NCBI RefSeq assembly: GCF_003252755.1
Contig: NZ_QEPT01000004.1
Location: forward strand, 149,878-213,877
Direction: 5' to 3'
Source: Haemophilus parainfluenzae
Lineage (GTDB): Bacteria > Pseudomonadota > Gammaproteobacteria > Enterobacterales > Pasteurellaceae
Length of the DNA stretch: 64,000 nucleotides
The first letter of the stretch is position 1. Every line of letters begins with the position of its first letter. The position numbers were made by a program, and so were the translations under genes. Below are positions 63,896 to 64,000 of this stretch, piece by piece. The notes beneath the pieces are model-generated. The model was not told where the DNA came from, did no database searches, and worked only from the letters and a program-made list of their open reading frames with translations.

Positions 63896-64000
63896 TTATT
63901 CGCCCAAACGCTCTTTAATACGAGCAGATTTACCTGAACGTTCACGTAAGTAGTAAAGTTTAGCTTTACGTACTGCACCTTTACGTTTAACAGCAATAGA
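63896..64000 (-). CDS. rplS: Ribosomal protein L19, C-terminal part
   Basis: Large-subunit protein at the 30S-50S interface. Only the last 34 residues are inside the window: [20 protein letters not shown], then [14 protein letters not shown] and stop. This is the standard end of L19. The gene's 5' end lies beyond position 64000. Confidence 0.93.
   Translation of the reverse strand, partial: SIAVKRKGAVRKAKLYYLRERSGKSARIKERLGE

Overview
The window is chromosomal DNA of a Haemophilus-type member of the Pasteurellaceae, probably H. parainfluenzae or a close relative. The 9-base Haemophilus uptake signal AAGTGCGGT (USS) and its complement occur dozens of times, inside genes and as inverted pairs at transcript ends. 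The background is AT-rich. Many neighbour sets match H. influenzae as I remember it: queA-tgt, yajC-secD-secF, fadR/nhaB-dsbB, obgE-DMT-rpmA-rplU/ispB-queH, pnp-nlpI-deaD-mltF. No tRNA or rRNA gene and no IS element was seen.

Region 1 (1-4080) is the accessory part. It holds a SLATT-type membrane effector (likely the downstream half of a reverse-transcriptase defence pair cut by the window edge), an unrecognised 226-residue protein, and a reduced type I-C CRISPR locus. That locus has only cas1 and cas2, a structured leader, and 11 near-identical 32-bp repeats followed by a decayed twelfth. There is no cas3, cas5, cas8c, cas7 or cas4. The cas1 gene is strikingly G+C-rich for this DNA.

Region 2 (4081-30864) is housekeeping: queuosine synthesis (queA, tgt), a hemerythrin plus TusA-like pair, Sec accessory genes, an AI-2E-type exporter with glnB and mog, clpB, fau with the 6S RNA gene, bamD, rluD-pgeF, rsmE-algH-ruvX, fadR/nhaB-dsbB, glyA, and the purine genes purH and purD. 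A perfect PurR operator lies before purH and a MITE-like palindromic element lies between purH and purD.

Region 3 (30980-46653) holds dsbD, arcA, smpB, the alternative ribosomal proteins rpmE2-rpmJ2 behind a Fur-type box, obgE, rpmA-rplU, ispB-queH, zapA, polA, and a sulfur-metabolism stretch (cupin, cysteine desulfidase, YeeE/YedE transporter, TusA-like carrier). Region 4 (46654-64000) holds pnp with a long double-stranded leader, nlpI, deaD, mltF, a tiny basic protein, raiA, an amino-acid/sodium symporter controlled by a tandem glycine riboswitch, tktA, ytjB/serB, yajQ, argH with ARG boxes, rho, and the end of rplS.

The best candidates for unusual biology are the left-edge defence cluster (SLATT protein, adaptation-only CRISPR locus, pyrimidine-biased spacer ends), the Fur-type box on the alternative ribosomal proteins, the 47-residue basic protein beside raiA, and a second form of uptake-signal hairpin (AGAGCGGT).
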